Part shown: one piece after another, positions 9,518 to 21,175 of the stretch | Numbering within the stretch: position 1 is the stretch's first letter | Layout of the letters: every line of letters starts with the position of its first letter | Origin: Cudoniella acicularis | Taxonomy: Eukaryota > Ascomycota > Leotiomycetes > Helotiales > Helotiaceae | Assembly: GCA_013054445.1 (NCBI GenBank) | Contig: JAAMPI010000288.1 | Span: 1 to 45,146, forward strand | DNA: 45,146 nucleotides | Reading direction: 5' to 3' | The notes under the pieces: model-generated | The model's input: only the letters and a program-made list of their open reading frames with translations | What the model was told of the DNA's origin: nothing | The model's database searches: none | Made by a program: the position numbers and the translations under genes

Positions 9518-11857
9518 CTACACAATCCTCACGGTCTCTTCTTCACTAACCTCAATCATTCTTTGATATTCTCTGGCACCACCTCCTCGAGCCATAAACC
9601 ATCCTACACGCAGGTACCCTTCCTGCTCTCGTGCTCGCACCAACAATAATCCTTCTACTAAATGCAGTAAGTCTCTGGATTCCTGCAGCTCCTCTTCGGG
9701 CGGTTCGCAAGTTTGAATAGCAAGGCAGAACGTCTTGCGTTCGAGATACGATTCAGATATATCCGGAAAACCGGTAATGTAAGAGATTTTCACTCCATTT
9801 TCGAAAAAGGACATGTCTTTCGTCGGGTCCTTGGCCCATTTGGAGTCTTCAGCAGGCGCAGGTTTGTGTTTTGGCAGAGTTTTGAGACACGGATTCCTCT
9901 CCTCATCTTGGGCCGGATCCTCGCTCTCGAACCCGTTTTCATCAACTCGCCATTCTGCCGGGAGCAGCTTGCCCTTGATGGATAACCAGCCGTTGCAAAT
10001 TTTGCCTTCTTTGTCCTCCATGGTCTCAACTTGCGCGCCCAGTACCTAGGCCAATGTCGTCTTCTCGTCTGTCTCCAAGATGTCCCGGAAGGCGATCTTC
10101 CCATTAACAGACGCCCACGACCATGAAGGTGCCTGGTATGCCTCTGGGTACGACTTCTTGAGGTTCTTGTATGTCATCCATAGGAGCTGGTTAACAATAT
10201 GATCTTTCCAAAGACCAGCGAGGTACGTGTCCTTGAAGAGCGAACGCTTCATCCAGTTGGCTACACCAAAGAGTGCAATCAGCAGGTCGGAATCATAAGT
10301 TAGCTTCGCCGCAGTATATGCCGATATAAGATGTGTCCATTGACGATACGCCTGGAGAACGACGCCTTCCTTCTTCTCGTCTGCGATTTAGGTTGTTAGC
10401 TCCACAGTCCGATTCACGTTGAGACAGCATGTTTACCACTGAAATCACTCCCCTTCCTCACTGGCATTTGGGCCCCCGTTATGAGCAAGAGCCACACCTT
10501 CATCGCATCGACATTCTCGGTTCCTTGAGTTTTCTTGGGCCCAGGCTTGTACAGCTCCCGCAACGCAGCGGGATTAGAAACCTTGAATGTCGCGCTGGAC
10601 ATGGATTTTGGAAGCCCTCCCGGAAACGACTCGGAAGCGCGAAGGCCTTGACATTCCCAAAACATACGGTTTCCGCCAAAGCTGAGATTTCGAGGGCAGA
10701 GGAAACGCTCTTGAAATACCCAAGCCCGCATATTCAACGGTGCGTTATCTACCTCACGAACCCAAAGTCCATCATCTATGACATAGTACGCTCCAGCACT
10801 GAGGGTAGTCCACGATGCGTCAATCTTTAGGGGAGCGATGAGCTTCTCATCGCGGGGAAAGAAACACCCCACCGAGCCATCCTTCGCCGCTGTTGCAGAG
10901 ATATTGCAATGCGAGTTCTCGTAGACATCGGCCATCCTGGAAGACTCGTGCAACCAGTCATCCGTGTCATCTTGGCAGATAAAAAGCGAGTCGATCTAAA
11001 CATAGCAAATTTGCATTTTTCGAGTTATGCCAATTACGTGTTGGAATGTCTTTGACAAGCCAGAGAATGGAAGCTTTGTCTGAAAGGAGGCGATATTTTC
11101 TTTCAAGAGCCGTGGGATTTCGAGCTTCCCCCAACAGTGGCTAAGCGTTGTATATGAGGGAACTGGATGAGTCGTATTGGTATCTGTGAGGTAAATCCGG
11201 GGCTCACTGAACTGAGTTCCGTCCCATTCTCCTACGTCGACAAGCCGTGCAGGAAGGAAAGTATTTTCAGTATTTCCTTGACAGTCCTTGTGGTTCTCAT
11301 TGCACTGTTTCAGCCATTGAGATGCAAACATCATGCTTGAGTCCAAGTCCGTACATAGCAAGGTCTTCGGTCCCGGAAGCAGTGGCTGTATATCTGCATG
11401 CCCGTCAGCACATTATCCATAGTGGATGAAGAAGCGCGACTCTAAATTTACCTAGTGAAGAAGCAATTGTAAAACTCCTACTAATACCACCGTTGTTAAT
11501 CCACTGGGCCCGTTCAAACCCCTTCCCGTAGATCTCATAAGATATCGTATAGCCACGCCCATTTTCTCTGAAGCAGTACCTTGCAGGGTAAGGATAGGGA
11601 GCTTCTTCGGTTTTCTCATACTGGACGAAGCTGCGATCAGTGGAAACACCGGGGATTTGCGTCCGAACTTGGTTTTGGTCTTTTTCCGTCAATGAGTTCC
11701 AGATAATATAGCAGAAGTGACAGCCTTGTTCTGCGGCTGTCTCAATTGAACGGGCATCATCATGATGCGTATAGTTAGTGGATGCGTCGGTGGGCAGGCC
11801 TAACACTGGACGGCCCGAAAACACACCTTAACATGCAACGCAGAGTTTTTGGCCCAT
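9518..11857 (-). pseudogene. HET-domain gene with three nonsense codons
   Basis: Minus-strand exons are 11857-11452, 11393-10437 and 10380-9518, with introns of 58 and 56 bp that still have GT-AG ends. Joined they keep one frame for 742 codons. HET (heterokaryon incompatibility) features are clear: an N-terminal LCVAC start, VPSYTTLSHCWGK, then IDSLFICQDDTDDW and ESSRMADVYENSHCNISAT, followed by the usual C-terminal WTHLISAYTAAKLTYDSD and PSWSWAS. The frame is broken by TAA at 11830-11828, TAG at 10998-10996 (exactly where the family has Trp before IDSL) and TAG at 10048-10046. HET proteins trigger cell death when unlike fungal hyphae fuse. With three stops but intact splice sites and frame, this copy is most likely dead through point mutation. 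Stop readthrough cannot be excluded from sequence alone. Confidence 0.88.
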
Positions 11858-13477
11858 AGCCGATAGTGGACTGTTTATTGTTCACTGCACTTGAAAATGT
11901 TGATTTGTGGACCGGCGTGAAGCGAAAGTACTGCTAATGCCATGCCAGTACGAGAGGAGCGATGATTGTATAAATATTGAGAAGTGAATAGATACAGCTT
12001 GGTCGCACGCGTATGAAAGGAGGCTGAACGCCCCGCTGAAGCCTTTCCGCCACTTCACACTCACCCTAGCAATTAACCACTGGCGTTTCCCGAAATGCCG
12101 CGCTGAAATGCGTTTAAACGCCGAGGCTTCTAAATCACAAATAAGGAGGTTATGGTGATACTTCTCGGAAGGGCTATGAAAGGTGAGCTGGCGCAGTACC
12201 TTATCTTAACTTCTCCTATCTTACGTAGCAGAATTTTGTAGGCTAGTATAGTACAATTAAAGTTCCTGCGCGTTACATTCACACAGTAACACCTCCTTGA
12301 ATAAGTAAACAGGGGAACAAGAACGGTAACCTCCGCTGACCATCTTGATAAATGATAAGCTGAAAAAGGTAGTTGCGTAACTGTGTTCCCGATAGGAGGG
12401 ATTAGTATAACTTATATATGGACAATGTGGAAATTATTACTGATTCTCAGTAGGGGGAGGGGGAGGAGGAGGGGGCAGAAAAGAATCCCTTCTCTATGCT
12501 CAGGCCAACTCATCGGGGTGTTCAGGGGCTCGGCTCCGGTTAGAGCAGCGGTTGCTCAGGTCCAAAGACAGAAGCGGACTTTACTTTTTCGTTTGTGGCT
12601 TTAGGGGGGACGTATGAAAAGCGCAGTAATAAAAACATGATCCCTCGTGTCCTATCAACACAGTCATAATTGTCCTGTTTCTTCTGCAGGAGGGTGATTG
12701 ATTGGTGTTATTCCGATTTTGTTTGCTGTGAAGGTGAGGGGAAGAGGAAAGTTCCTCGTGATTGATGGTGGGTTGAAGAGGTAGGAGAGGGTGAAGATGT
12801 AGGAGAAGAGGTAGAAGACTGCTCGACTGCCCAGCGAGGTCTTGCGCATTGTTATGCCGGATTCTATACTTGTGTTTTTGATTTGTTGCCTTCGTTTTGT
12901 GTTGTTTATTGTTGGGGATGAAAGTATGTGTTTTCAATTTTTGTAGTCTTGGCATAGGAAACGAAGCATATGCTTCCCGCGTGTGAGGAGCAAGGCGGCT
13001 GTTGTTGGCTTTGGCTTTACAAGCTTGAACGCTAGTTTCTTTTTCAAAAGCTGCAATATGTGTTTATGCAGGGAATATATGAGATTTGCATTGCAGGCTT
13101 TTCGTGTGAGACTCGCAGCGAGTTCCTGCGTCTTCGCGACCAGGCCCGAGGACTGGGATCTTCGTCCCAAAACGGTCACCAAGAAAGGTGGCGTTCTTCT
13201 CTCTGCGCTGGCCATACACATGCAGGTGCTATCTGCACCATCGCCTTTAGTCAATCATGTCGAAAACACATGCCATACCTCCATACCTGCCTATCAATCC
13301 CCATCAACTTATCGCCCAGTTTGGCAGTTCGGTTTCCTAGAAGCTGCGGCTGAACAGGCGTTCATGACTATCCTCTTTGTAAGTTTAGGAACGCTTGCCA
13401 CTTGGAGATTTTCTTCTCTTGTTAATCAGTGTATCAGGCAACGTTTTCCTTTGCGATGTACTATTAAATAACGTACC
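11858..13477. other. Gene-free stretch between HET and zinc-finger remnants
   Basis: Readings of up to 162 codons exist (for example 12983-13471 on plus), but none carries a recognisable domain. They overlap equally long readings on the other strand. A TATAAATA-like box lies near 11970. The region at 12700-12830 is G/A-rich low complexity. I see no gene I can support. Confidence 0.4.
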
Positions 13478-13989
13478 ATGTCGCAAACAACCTCAGGATC
13501 AATGTCGGAAACAGTGTCGGAACGCGAAGTTGCTAAGTCACCAAAGCCTTCTCGAAAGAGTAAATACAAACCTTGTGTCTATTGCAAACAATGCTGGTTG
13601 GCTGAAGGAGGGTTTCCGGATGAAGTTGAGCTTCGAAGGCACGATCGGCAACAACACGGTGAACACAAGGGCAGGGAAATAAAGTGGATGCGTATGGAGC
13701 CGCTGGGTCATGTTATCAACTATCCAAAGCCTATTGTGCCCCTCATCAAATGCCAAGCTTGTTCCCAACAAAAGATGAGATATGGGGCGTATTATGCTGC
13801 TGTTGCTCGTCTTCGACGTGTACACTTTTAGCCCCAGGCTAGAGGACATGGAAAGAGTAAGAGTTGCAAGCGCAAGAGGACGGATGAGCTTGAGGCCGAA
13901 GAGGGGCCTAGAGAAGGTGGCCAGGAATGACTGAACTACAATATTGGATGAAAGAAATCGAGGAACAAGAGAATGAATATTCCGAGAAC
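13478..13989 (+). pseudogene. C2H2-like zinc-finger gene remnant (first copy)
   Basis: It starts at ATG in ACCATGTCG. The reading has CVYCKQCW ... LRRHDRQQH, then KCQACSQQKMRYG and VARLRRVHF. These match a fungal family whose proteins end with a Cys pair, a NAAAHLRRxHF-like helix and a basic PRKRGRKG stretch. Here a TAG at 13829-13831 falls directly after RRVHF, and the expected basic stretch (PQARGHGKSKSCKRKR) continues in frame behind it. A further frame change is needed to reach the expected tail (MTELQYWMKEIEEQE) from 13927. The family is thought to be DNA- or RNA-binding, but its role is not established. The end is uncertain; that frame closes only at 14106, overlapping the next remnant by four bases. 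This is probably a pseudogene. Confidence 0.6.
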
Positions 13990-14102
13990 TCTCAGCAGGA
14001 AGTCACACCAATTTGTATAGGAGAGCGATTGAAAATCATGCTCACCAGAGGACGATCGTCGATCTATCTATCACTCATGGGCCTTGCAATCCATCTCAAA
14101 AC

Positions 14103-15958
14103 ATGAGAAGCTTCTCAGCCTCTTTTCTGTATAGGCGTCTCAACCCGGAAACCTCTCAGATATGTCTCATACTTCTCCAACCGGGCGTCTGTGACTCATC
14201 AATACATTACAAGCTAAAACACACGTCGTTAGAATCCAAAAAGTTGTATACAAAGCGCTGTCTTATACTTGGGGCTCTCCCGATCAACTTGGAGCTATCA
14301 CGCTCGACGAGATGACTGTCATGATGAGGCGCAATCTATTCGATGCTTTGCTTCATTTCCGTTCAGGTCGTGAAAAGGATATGGTTATCTGGATCGACGC
14401 ATTATGTATAAATCAAGAGGACGTAGCCAAGAGAAGCGAGCAGGTCTCAAGGATGGGAACCATCTATTCGCAAGCGCGTGAGGTTATAGTCTGGCTGGGC
14501 ACTGAAGCCAATGATAGCGGGTAGGCAATCGATACTATCAGACATGGATACCCTACCAGAGACCCAAGTAGTCCGAAATATAAGAGCACTTGAAACACGT
14601 TGACTGCATTCGCCGATCGAGAATACTGGAGACGGGTCTGGATTATACAAGAGATCCACCAAGCCAAAAAGATAACGATCGTTTGTGGACCCGCGCGGCT
14701 CGCATGGGAGTGCTTGCTGAGATTCATGAATCATTCCAACAGCGATCACGATGATATTAAAGAGACGTTACGAAGCAGCAGTATGGGCAGGCTTGTTGCT
14801 GATAAGAGTCAAGCCCATTATTTTGAGGACCTTCTGATGAACTACAAGAATTCTTCGAGCAGCGATGAGCGCGATTGAGTATTTGCACTCCTAGGACTAT
14901 TGTCCAAAGAAAATGCAGATGAGCTGCAGACTTTCGGCGTTGTGGTAGATTATTCGATGACCATGATAGAACCGTACACGAAGCTAGAGATGTACATCCA
15001 CTCTCTAAATATTTGTCCATGCAAGCAATTCTCTTGGATAATGACAGTTCAGAGCATACTTAGGCTACGTTCGACAATTAGACTAGAGGAAATGGACGCA
15101 GATCCTGAAGATGTGTCAAACAAAGACGACGCTCCGTTTCCAAAAACTATCGCTTTCGAAGTTGTCTGTAAAGCAATATCGAGCGAGGAAATTCAAAGTT
15201 TGGGATCAATGTTCTCTTGTCCACTGGGGGCTCCAGAGCAGCAAAAAATTGAATTATGGCTAGACGATGTTGGAAAGGAACTTTGTCTGGGTGAAATGAC
15301 TGAGACTAAATGTAAGGAGAGCTTGATGGCACTTCTAAGGCTTCTTACTAGCGAGGAGCAATGGCTCTTACAAGGGCCGGGTATCCAACTAAGCGACAAA
15401 GGCACACAGAACGAAATTTCGGAAATGCCACCGAGCTTGAGACTTTTTCGAACGCTAGAAGGTACCATTGGCATTGGACCTAGTAGTATCTGCGGGGGTG
15501 ATCGGATTTGTCGATTCAACGACTTGAATACAGATGTCGCCGTTCGTTTGTTTACCGATGCGGAACAGGTCACCAAGACAGAATGCATATTGGGACGCGT
15601 GCTTCTAACGAATTATCCGTGGAAATATTAGCCTCACATGGTGAACGGACACAAATTCGAGGTTACCAATGGATGGGACATTCCCACGAGGAACAAACGC
15701 TTCTATGAGGACTACGAAAAATATTTACGAGGCAATTGGGCCGATCTGGAGCATTATAATCAACATGAATACTTGCAGGGTCCATTTACGACTGGGGAAT
15801 CACAATGGGGTTCATGGGCCGATGAAGATTTCCACGATCTTCGCCTTCCGCACAATCAACTTATATATATTCGCCCACCTAGTGGCTGGACTAACCCAAC
15901 CGAGGTCCAAATCGATCCTCTGTTTTCCAACATAGTTTTCAAGCTGAGAGTCGACTAG
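14103..15958 (+). pseudogene. Second HET-domain gene, heavily broken
   Basis: The reading begins MRSFSASFLYRRLNPETSQI, a typical HET N-terminus. It loses one base near 14245 and then stays in one frame to TAG at 15956-15958. HET motifs follow: VVYKALSYTWGS, MVIWIDALCINQEDVAKRS and MGTIYSQAREVIVWLG, then DREYWRRVWIIQEIHQAK. In-frame stops lie at 14522-14524 (TAG), 14591-14593 (TGA), 14876-14878 (TGA) and 15629-15631 (TAG). The third stop sits inside the very conserved segment that normally reads RDRVFALLGL, so an Arg codon CGA has become TGA. About 619 codons would be expected if it were intact. The copy cannot make a full HET protein. It faces the opposite way to the HET pseudogene at 9.5-11.9 kb, and the two are not close relatives in sequence. 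Confidence 0.85.
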
Positions 15959-15979
15959 TTTCGTTCATTGCAGCTTCCG

Positions 15980-17100
15980 ATGTATAGTACAAGACCGTGG
16001 ACCGACGCTGCACTGAGTGCTGCTGGAATACCTAGGACGGACTCATTTGCTCTATATCTAGAGAAGAAACATTACATGCATGCCACGCTTAGTGGAAATG
16101 ATGCGCCGCTAGACTACCAACTCCAGCTTATACTCTTAGAGCAGAATAATGTGAGACTCTTGAAGGAATGACAAGAACTAGAAAACATGAGCATGATAAC
16201 AGATTCGGACGGTATAGGAGGTCTAGACTGTCGTTTGGATTCCCCGACAAACAGCTACGGTTTGAATGGTTCCCCGAACTCGTCGGCACCTACATATCAC
16301 CATGACTTTGGGGAATATGAACGCTCTTCTTCGATGGATGGGCAACCCGGGCTGTACTCCAAGAACCGTTTCCAGGATGCGGCATTGAGCTAAGGCGACA
16401 AGAGCAGATATTCAACACGTCCAACCCCCACAAGTCTAGGATGGACACACGGTGGTGAGCTGTTGAAATTATATTCATTTAGAGCCCCTATAGGCAAGGA
16501 GCCTTACTTCGAATTGGCATCAATATGCCCCTACCGACAAAGCACCCCTCAAAGTCTATCTAGACCATTCAAAGTAATCCTTCTCTTGAGCATATTCCGA
16601 GTCATCAATACAGAAATAACTGACAATTCGTCTGGTACAGATAGCCGAAGAAAAACGACTATCCGTGTTTGTACCCGGAAACTTCCTGGCATGGAAAGCG
16701 ACCCGTCTTTCTAAGACCAGCCGATCTTGCACGCTACTATAAGAGTGTACATGAAAATCAGAGAGACATCTTCCCCTGCAGCTATCCCAAGTGCACTCGG
16801 GCTCAAGATCCGTTTCTGAGAAAATATCACTTCCGAGATCATTTGACGGATTATCATAAGGAAGATATTGGGTCAGCGAAAGGACAGAAGAAAATGGATA
16901 AGAAGTAATGGCAGGCTAGGCAGGAACAATGGATGGCTGAGAGAAGTATAAGTAGTAGGTATTGGAGATGTACACTTTGTTTGTCCAGGAATGTTGTTGC
17001 TGAGGTGGGGTGGGAATGTACTAGATGTAAGAGTGTTTGTGAAGAGGAGAGGATAAGGTCAAGCAGAAGTGCTACCCGAGGATTGAATGGTTATTGCTAG
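15980..17100 (+). pseudogene. C2H2 zinc-finger gene remnant (second copy)
   Basis: The upstream part contains DYQLQLILLEQNNVRLLKE, matching the ALQDYQMQLMLLEQQNKKRL-type segment common in fungal C2H2 proteins. TGA at 16169-16171 then stands where Arg is expected before QELENM. After at least one frame change, a degenerate finger block follows from about 16655: a first finger with RPADLARYYKSVH, then FPCSYPKCTRAQDPFLRKYH and FRDHLTDYHKEDIG. A TAA at 16906-16908 interrupts the frame, and the family's C-terminal ribbon follows (WRCTLCLSRNVV, GWECTRCKSVCEEERI), ending at 17098-17100. The strong match on both sides of the stop argues for a single decayed gene rather than two small ones. The role of the family is unknown; binding of nucleic acid is likely. 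Confidence 0.7.
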
Positions 17101-17476
17101 GTTTCACTCAATCTTTCATTAAACTAAAAGATACAATTATAAACTTTTCCGAAAGTGTTCGGAACATGGTTTCTTGCGGCCCCTTTCTAGCTCGCTTAGT
17201 TTTTGATGTCTATCACTTCTAAACTCGTAAGTACAGAAATTTTGGAACGTACAGTGAATTCCTGGAAGGGCATTACCTCACCTGCTTATCAACACAGTCT
17301 CCATGGCCTACTTGGCGCTATTTACACACTTCATCCCGGAAGAAAACTTCCGAAATTTTCACATGCCCCTCTGTCAATCACACCTCCAACACCCTCATCA
17401 CCCACCAACCCCCGAATCCAACATATTAGCATACAAAACCAATGACCTCCCAATAACCGTAACCATCTCCCAAATA
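17101..17476. other. Intergenic, 3' flank of the regulator gene
   Basis: No gene was seen. The proximal part is AT-rich, while the part next to the regulator's stop codon is C/A-rich (CACCTCCAACACCCTCATC). Confidence 0.35.
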
Positions 17477-20092
17477 TCACTCCTGCCTGAAAAGCCTCGC
17501 CCAAACCCTCACCACAACCGCACTCAATCTCCTATCATCCCTCAGCAAATCCCCGGTACTAGCCGCAAACTCCGTCTCGGCAACCATCTCCAGCACAAAC
17601 GCCAGCAACTTCCTCTCCGCCTCATGCAATTCTAGATTTAAATCGCATTTCGTCACTGCTTGCAGCCATTTTGTCAGTAGGAGGGCGCATTCAAGGGAGC
17701 AGATGGCGTGTTGGATGGACCAGAAGAGTCGCGTGTGTGCTATGCTGTTGATGCCGAGTTTTATGGGGATGCTGAGGGCGTGGGCACTGTGAAGAGCGGC
17801 CCGTGTCATGCGTTTGCTGCGTTGAATAGGGGGACTGGCGAAGATTGAGGTGGCGATTGCGGTGGGGTTGCAGCTTCCTAGCGAGCGGATGGGGCCCGTG
17901 TCGATGTTGATGCGGATGTACGCTAGACGGAGCAGAGCTGTTGAGTTGAAGGAGAGGGGACCATGTGGACTGAGTGGATCGACGGATGATTCGGGGTTGC
18001 GCTCCCAGCTGTATTGCCATGATTTCAAGGCGATTTCCAACGAGGAGATATCGGTGGAGTGTAGGTGGCCCCCTCCTTCGTCTGGGATTTGTTGTAATTG
18101 CCATTTTTGGTTGCGGTAGAGCTCTTGTGTTAGCCAGATGTATTGGATGACAGCGTGGATGAGAACGTAGCTTCCCAGCGTTGAGTATGTTAGCCTGGCT
18201 GTACCATCTGCTGCTCGTCCTTTGAAAAGACTGTGGAAAGTACTCAAAAATCTCGGCTCGGCTCTGAGATGTTGTTTCCGTGCTTCTCGCCAGGAATTCG
18301 CATCTTGCGCTTTCCATTCTGTTTCTGAGCATGGAAGATCCATATCGATTTTGCTGCTCAGAATCATGGGTGGGATGTCGAAGACGATGGAGTGCAGGTT
18401 GAAGAAGCAGAATACGACGAATTTGGTGCGTTTTTTGCCTTCGTATTCGATCCATTCTTCCCACGGTGCGCCTGGGTTTATGGGTTCTGATCGCAATCCC
18501 TCGTCGCGAACGAGAGTTTCCAGCAAGCTACGGATGGCAGGTGCTTCTCTCGCCGGTGGCCGCCTCTCAAACCAGGTAGCCATTGCCATAAGAACGAGCA
18601 GTGCTTGCGTCGTTTGAATGGGCTTATAATCCGGATCTTCGTGATAACTTGGAGTTTCAGCAACGCTGCCTTCAATCACCTCCGCTACACTTTCTCTCCT
18701 CGATCCAAAGCTAGCTCTTCGTGCTGAGCTCTCTGGACTTCTCAAACCCTTTTGATCCAATCTCCCAATCCTCTCCTCACAAACCGCCTTCGCGACTCTA
18801 AAAATCGCTAACCCTGTCTCCGATTCGCGACAATAGTGAGCCCCAATCGCAGCCATCGCAAGGATCAATTCCAGCGCCGCTGTCTCGAGCGCCATCGTTG
18901 GAAGATGCAAGAAAGGCAGATGGTCATGAAATCCTGCAACGAAGCCAGTCATGTACCGTGAAAGCGCATGTCGTGAACCGAGCTTGAAATCCGTAGGTAT
19001 TACGTTTTGGAATTCGGCAAGTTTAGAGACAACGGCTGCCCGATCTTCGACGGATACGTTGGTGAAAAGTCGAGCTTTTCGAGGAGGAGCGGGTGGTGGT
19101 GTGGTATCGTTTTGGTGGTCTTCTGGTTGGAGGGAGGGGAGACGAGATCCAAATTGTGTGAGAGAGTCACGGGTATTTCTTCTCTGAGCGTTGAGGTTTT
19201 CGACGAAATCATTGTTGGTCTGATTTCCTACACTTGGTGTGGCGGGTACTGGGTCGGGAGAGAAATATGGCAGTGGTTGGTCTAGAGGAAAGTAGTTCGA
19301 GTACTGATGCGCTGGTAGAGCGATACTGTCCAAGAAGGAAGAGAAATCTGCATCGAAACTCGATGCTCTGAGCCAAGATTCGCTATCTGCAGTATTGATT
19401 GTGGCAGTTGAGCTGGGGACAACTCCATCAATGCTGCCGGTTGTTGCATGCCAGGCTGATACTTCAAGTTCTAGTGAAGGGTAAGTGCTTGAAGGCGAGC
19501 ACTGGATTTCTTGCTCGACGCGAGGAGTGGCAAATGTGCTTTGGCTCCCGTTTTCTGGCTCAAAAGCTGCAATAGCTTGGAAGTTCGCGTTGACGCCTTC
19601 GAGGCTGGGTGATGTTTGAGATGGAGTGGGTGAAGGAATTGAAACGGCTCCTGCACGGGTACTTCTCACACCAGCACCGGGTGACCCATGTGTCAGTCGG
19701 CTATGTCTTACCAGTAAATCCCTATACAACAGTTACTTCCCAATTAATCATACAGCTCTCTCACAGCTCAACAGAAGCCTGTAAACAAAGAAAAAACGCA
19801 TACCTTCGTGTAAAGCTACCGGCACAAATAGAGCATGCAAAAGGCTTTTCTTTTGTATCTAAGTCACAAACCCCAAGAGTTAGCAACGCTTGCATCACTT
19901 CCAAAATTGAACCATTTCTCTGGATACAATTTTTCCCGAAAGACACGCATATTAAGACCAACTATTGTGTGAAGATTCATAAACAAAACACTCACGGGAT
20001 CGCTCATGCCTCTGCAAATGTTCCCGCCTCGCAAACCGCCTCTCACATCTATGACACTGGAATTTCTTTCCCGCACCTACACCCGCATTCAT
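17477..20092 (-). CDS. C2H2 + Fungal_trans transcription factor
   Basis: Minus-strand exons are 20092-19996, 19858-19804 and 19721-17477, with introns of 137 and 82 bp; the frame closes to give 798 aa. Two classical C2H2 fingers sit at the N-terminus (FQCHRCERRFARREHLQRH, then the linker ERSHTKEKPFAC and a second finger ending RRDLLVRHSRLTH). Each finger is split by or lies next to an intron. A Ser/Thr/Pro-rich region follows, then the Fungal_trans domain from about residue 260 (DHLPFLHLPTMALETAALE, LILAMAAIGAHYC). Proteins of this architecture act as nuclear regulators of carbon or lipid use genes. Its place next to the CMD, dehydrogenase and lactonase-like genes makes it a candidate regulator of them, but this is inference from position only. 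The gene looks intact. Confidence 0.88.
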
Positions 20093-20641
20093 GATTCTCT
20101 TCCCCTATTTAATTGCAAGCAGTTGGTTATAAGTTCTCTAACTCAATTAATAATTAAAAGAATCCCAGTCTGTGAAAACTTGATGTTTGTTTGAAGTGAA
20201 TTCGTTTTGTTCGGGATGGTTCATCCGGTGTTGTGAAATGCGGGGAAGTGAAAGGACGTACAGATGTGGGTGGGGATGGGATGGTGCCCGTGCGTACCTT
20301 GTTATTTCCGACTCCTGACTCGCGTCTAGATTTTTGGAGACTGCACCTTTCATTGGTTTATGGCTCTTGCTTCAGGCATGAGTACATATTATTGTCGAGT
20401 GCTCCATTTAGAAATGTTGATGAAATTCGGAATTACTTTCTAAATGTGCTGCTCTAGTCAAAAGTATTTTCCGCGATTTTTATTTGAGTTGGCTTGAGTT
20501 TTATTGTTGTTTTTGATACCCGAGAAAAGTCTCTTCAAATTCTAAGAATTTGAAGCCCTGATTTTGCAGCACGAGACTCTCATCGTATGGTGCCACGATG
20601 GTCTCGCCCCTTGCCAGCTCGCCCATGCTTCCACATTCACA
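20093..20641. other. Intergenic: regulator promoter and CMD 3' flank
   Basis: No gene was seen. AT-rich blocks (CAATTAATAATTAAAAG near 20140-20160) precede the regulator on the minus strand. A short inverted repeat, CAAATTCTAAGAATTTG, lies at about 20536-20552. Confidence 0.35.
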
Positions 20642-21175
20642 TCAACACAACTGGCCTTCCTTCTCTGGTGTATATTCTCCCTTCTCCACCATATCGTTGA
20701 TAATCCTCTCCGCAATCTTGAATCCCTCGAGTCCAGCCGGCATCCCACAATACACGCTGACCTGCAGAATTGCTTCTCTCACTTCAAGTGGTGTCAAGCC
20801 GTTTCGGATCGCGCCTCGAACATGGTTACCGAGTTCGGGACCTCGATTTAAAGCGCAAAGCATGCCGATATTGAGGAGCGAGCGTTGTTTGAGGTCGAGG
20901 CCGGGGCGAGTCCAAACTGAACCCCAGCAGAATTCTGTCACGAGTCTAGATAGAGATATTAGAATTGATCTCGTTCAATGCTTATGGATGGACTTGAAGA
21001 GCGCGCGAAATAAAAAATGCAGGACGAAAAGTTTCAATTACTCTTGCATGGGTTTCGCAAATGTGCTAGAGCCGCCTTCGAGGGCTTTGTCGACGTAGGC
21101 ATCCCCTACCACATTGCGACGGGCTTTGATGCCTTCCTCGAAGAGTTTTGCGTGAGCTGAGGAAAGATCAGACAT
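20642..21175 (-). CDS. Carboxymuconolactone decarboxylase-like protein
   Basis: Minus-strand exons are 21175-21042 and 20945-20642 (96-bp intron), giving 145 aa. The sequence reads MSDLSSAHAKLFEEGIKARR and later WTRPGLDLKQRSLLNIGML, HVRGAIRNGLTPLEVREAIL and VSVYCGMPAGLEGFKIAE. These are the hallmarks of the PcaC-like CMD family of small all-helical proteins. The bacterial enzyme decarboxylates gamma-carboxymuconolactone in the beta-ketoadipate pathway. Many fungal members act on other lactones or have unknown substrates. The length is normal for the family. The gene is divergent from the dehydrogenase gene at 21578 across a 402-bp shared promoter, and it lies upstream of the C2H2 regulator on the same strand. 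It appears intact and cytosolic, with no signal peptide. Confidence 0.9.

Noticed and set aside
12983..13471. 162-codon plus reading before the first zinc-finger remnant
   Set aside because: Overlapped by similar-length readings on both strands, with no recognisable motif.
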